From assembly GCF_002794355.1 (NCBI RefSeq), contig NZ_PGOI01000012.1, positions 1 through 64,000 of the forward strand: 64,000 nucleotides of DNA. The letters run 5' to 3'. Every line of letters begins with the position of its first letter. Position 1 is the stretch's first letter. The notes beneath the pieces are model-generated. The model searched no databases. It saw only the letters and a program-made list of their open reading frames with translations, and had not been told where the DNA came from. The position numbers were made by a program, and so were the translations under genes. Below, one piece after another: positions 63,766 through 64,000 of this stretch. The DNA is from Pseudorhodobacter sp. MZDSW-24AT (lineage in GTDB: Bacteria > Pseudomonadota > Alphaproteobacteria > Rhodobacterales > Rhodobacteraceae).

Positions 63766-64000
63766 TCACCTCCGTCGGCTTCGACTTGGGCTTGACCGCA
63801 TCCAGTCCTCGCCCGGAATATGGGGAAACCCGCGAAAGTTCAGAAAATTGTCAAACTTCGCCTTGCAGGTCGACATCCGCTTGTCACACCCTGCCACGAT
63901 TAGAACCTGGTCCTGCGGCGCGGGCACCACACCGAACGCGTGCCACAGATCCAGCACCCGGCCTTCAGCGTCTAGCGCATCGGCCTTCACCCGCCCCACT
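63766..64000 (-). CDS. Gene transfer agent gp13 (DUF2163/BR0599 phage protein), C-terminal part
   Basis: The last 78 codons only; the gene enters from the right edge. The motif GCDKRMSTCKAKFDNFLNF then RGFPHIPGEDW is the cysteine-containing DUF2163/BR0599 C-terminal signature found in GTA tail-assembly proteins (gp13). The end is basic (RSSPSRSRRR). It finishes four bases before gp14. Confidence 0.85.
   Translation of the reverse strand, partial: VGRVKADALDAEGRVLDLWHAFGVVPAPQDQVLIVAGCDKRMSTCKAKFDNFLNFRGFPHIPGEDWMRSSPSRSRRR

Overview
The window reads as chromosomal DNA of an alphaproteobacterium of the order Rhodobacterales. The strongest evidence is at the right edge, where the last three genes of a Rhodobacter capsulatus-type gene transfer agent (GTA) structural cluster lie in the usual order. 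A GapR (DUF2312) nucleoid protein, a divergent nnr / glnB-glnA arrangement, alphaproteobacterial LexA boxes (GTTC-N7-GTTC) and generally high GC agree with this. I cannot resolve the genus. I see no insertion sequence, integrase, CRISPR array or rRNA; the window looks like core chromosome with catabolic islands.

Layout. 1-2.3 kb: Nnr (partial) divergent from glnB-glnA (nitrogen control). 2.4-4.5 kb: a DUF3445 heme N-demethylase-like gene, tRNA-Asp and arginase. 4.5-11.2 kb, mostly minus strand: an RND pump with its adaptor, a CorA-type transporter, tRNA-Cys (plus) and a glycosyltransferase. 11.7-17.1 kb: a ytfQ-ytfR-ytfT-yjfF type (galactofuranose-like) sugar ABC operon ending in its own FCD/GntR regulator, then tRNA-Thr. 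17.2-23 kb: an orphan iron-type ABC permease, a sulfotransferase-like orphan, GapR, a small membrane protein, a FadB/FadJ-like protein that looks catalytically degenerate, and a TraR/DksA zinc protein. 23.2-25.4 kb: a sulfur operon (persulfide dioxygenase-like MBL protein, two YeeE/YedE membrane proteins, a TIGR01244-like phosphatase/sulfurtransferase) with a recognisable promoter and operator. 25.4-31.2 kb: a minus-strand regulatory run of an XRE/ScfR-like regulator, a single-domain response regulator, a small membrane protein, a CbrA-like symporter-histidine kinase and a FliM-like protein.

31.3-41.9 kb: a RutR-like regulator divergent from beta-alanine:pyruvate transaminase with a RutR-consensus operator between them, then a uronate catabolic cluster (GntR regulator divergent from uxaC, a TRAP transporter, kdgF, kduI, kduD and a fructuronate reductase). 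Together these would import uronates and channel both glucuronate and unsaturated (lyase-derived) uronates towards KDG. 42.4-47.9 kb, minus strand: two tRNA-Val genes separated by a strong inverted repeat, an HU-like protein, lon with a sigma-32-like promoter, a PAS-like/zinc protein, and tgt. 48.1-51.4 kb: a periplasmic sensor-like protein next to a PAS-containing chemoreceptor with a CheR-tether-like C-terminus. 51.5-53.2 kb: efp divergent from epmA, the enzyme that lysylates EF-P. 53.2-59.3 kb: an SOS mutasome operon (HMCES/YedK-like gene, imuA, imuB, dnaE2) behind a perfect LexA box. 59.4-64 kb: GTA tail genes gp15, gp14 and gp13 (partial), convergent with dnaE2.

I found no clearly new multi-gene system. 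The least explained items are the degenerate FadJ-like protein, the PAS-like/zinc protein downstream of the lon promoter, the two long near-perfect inverted repeats at 41.9 and 42.6 kb, and the GC decline within the GTA host-specificity gene.
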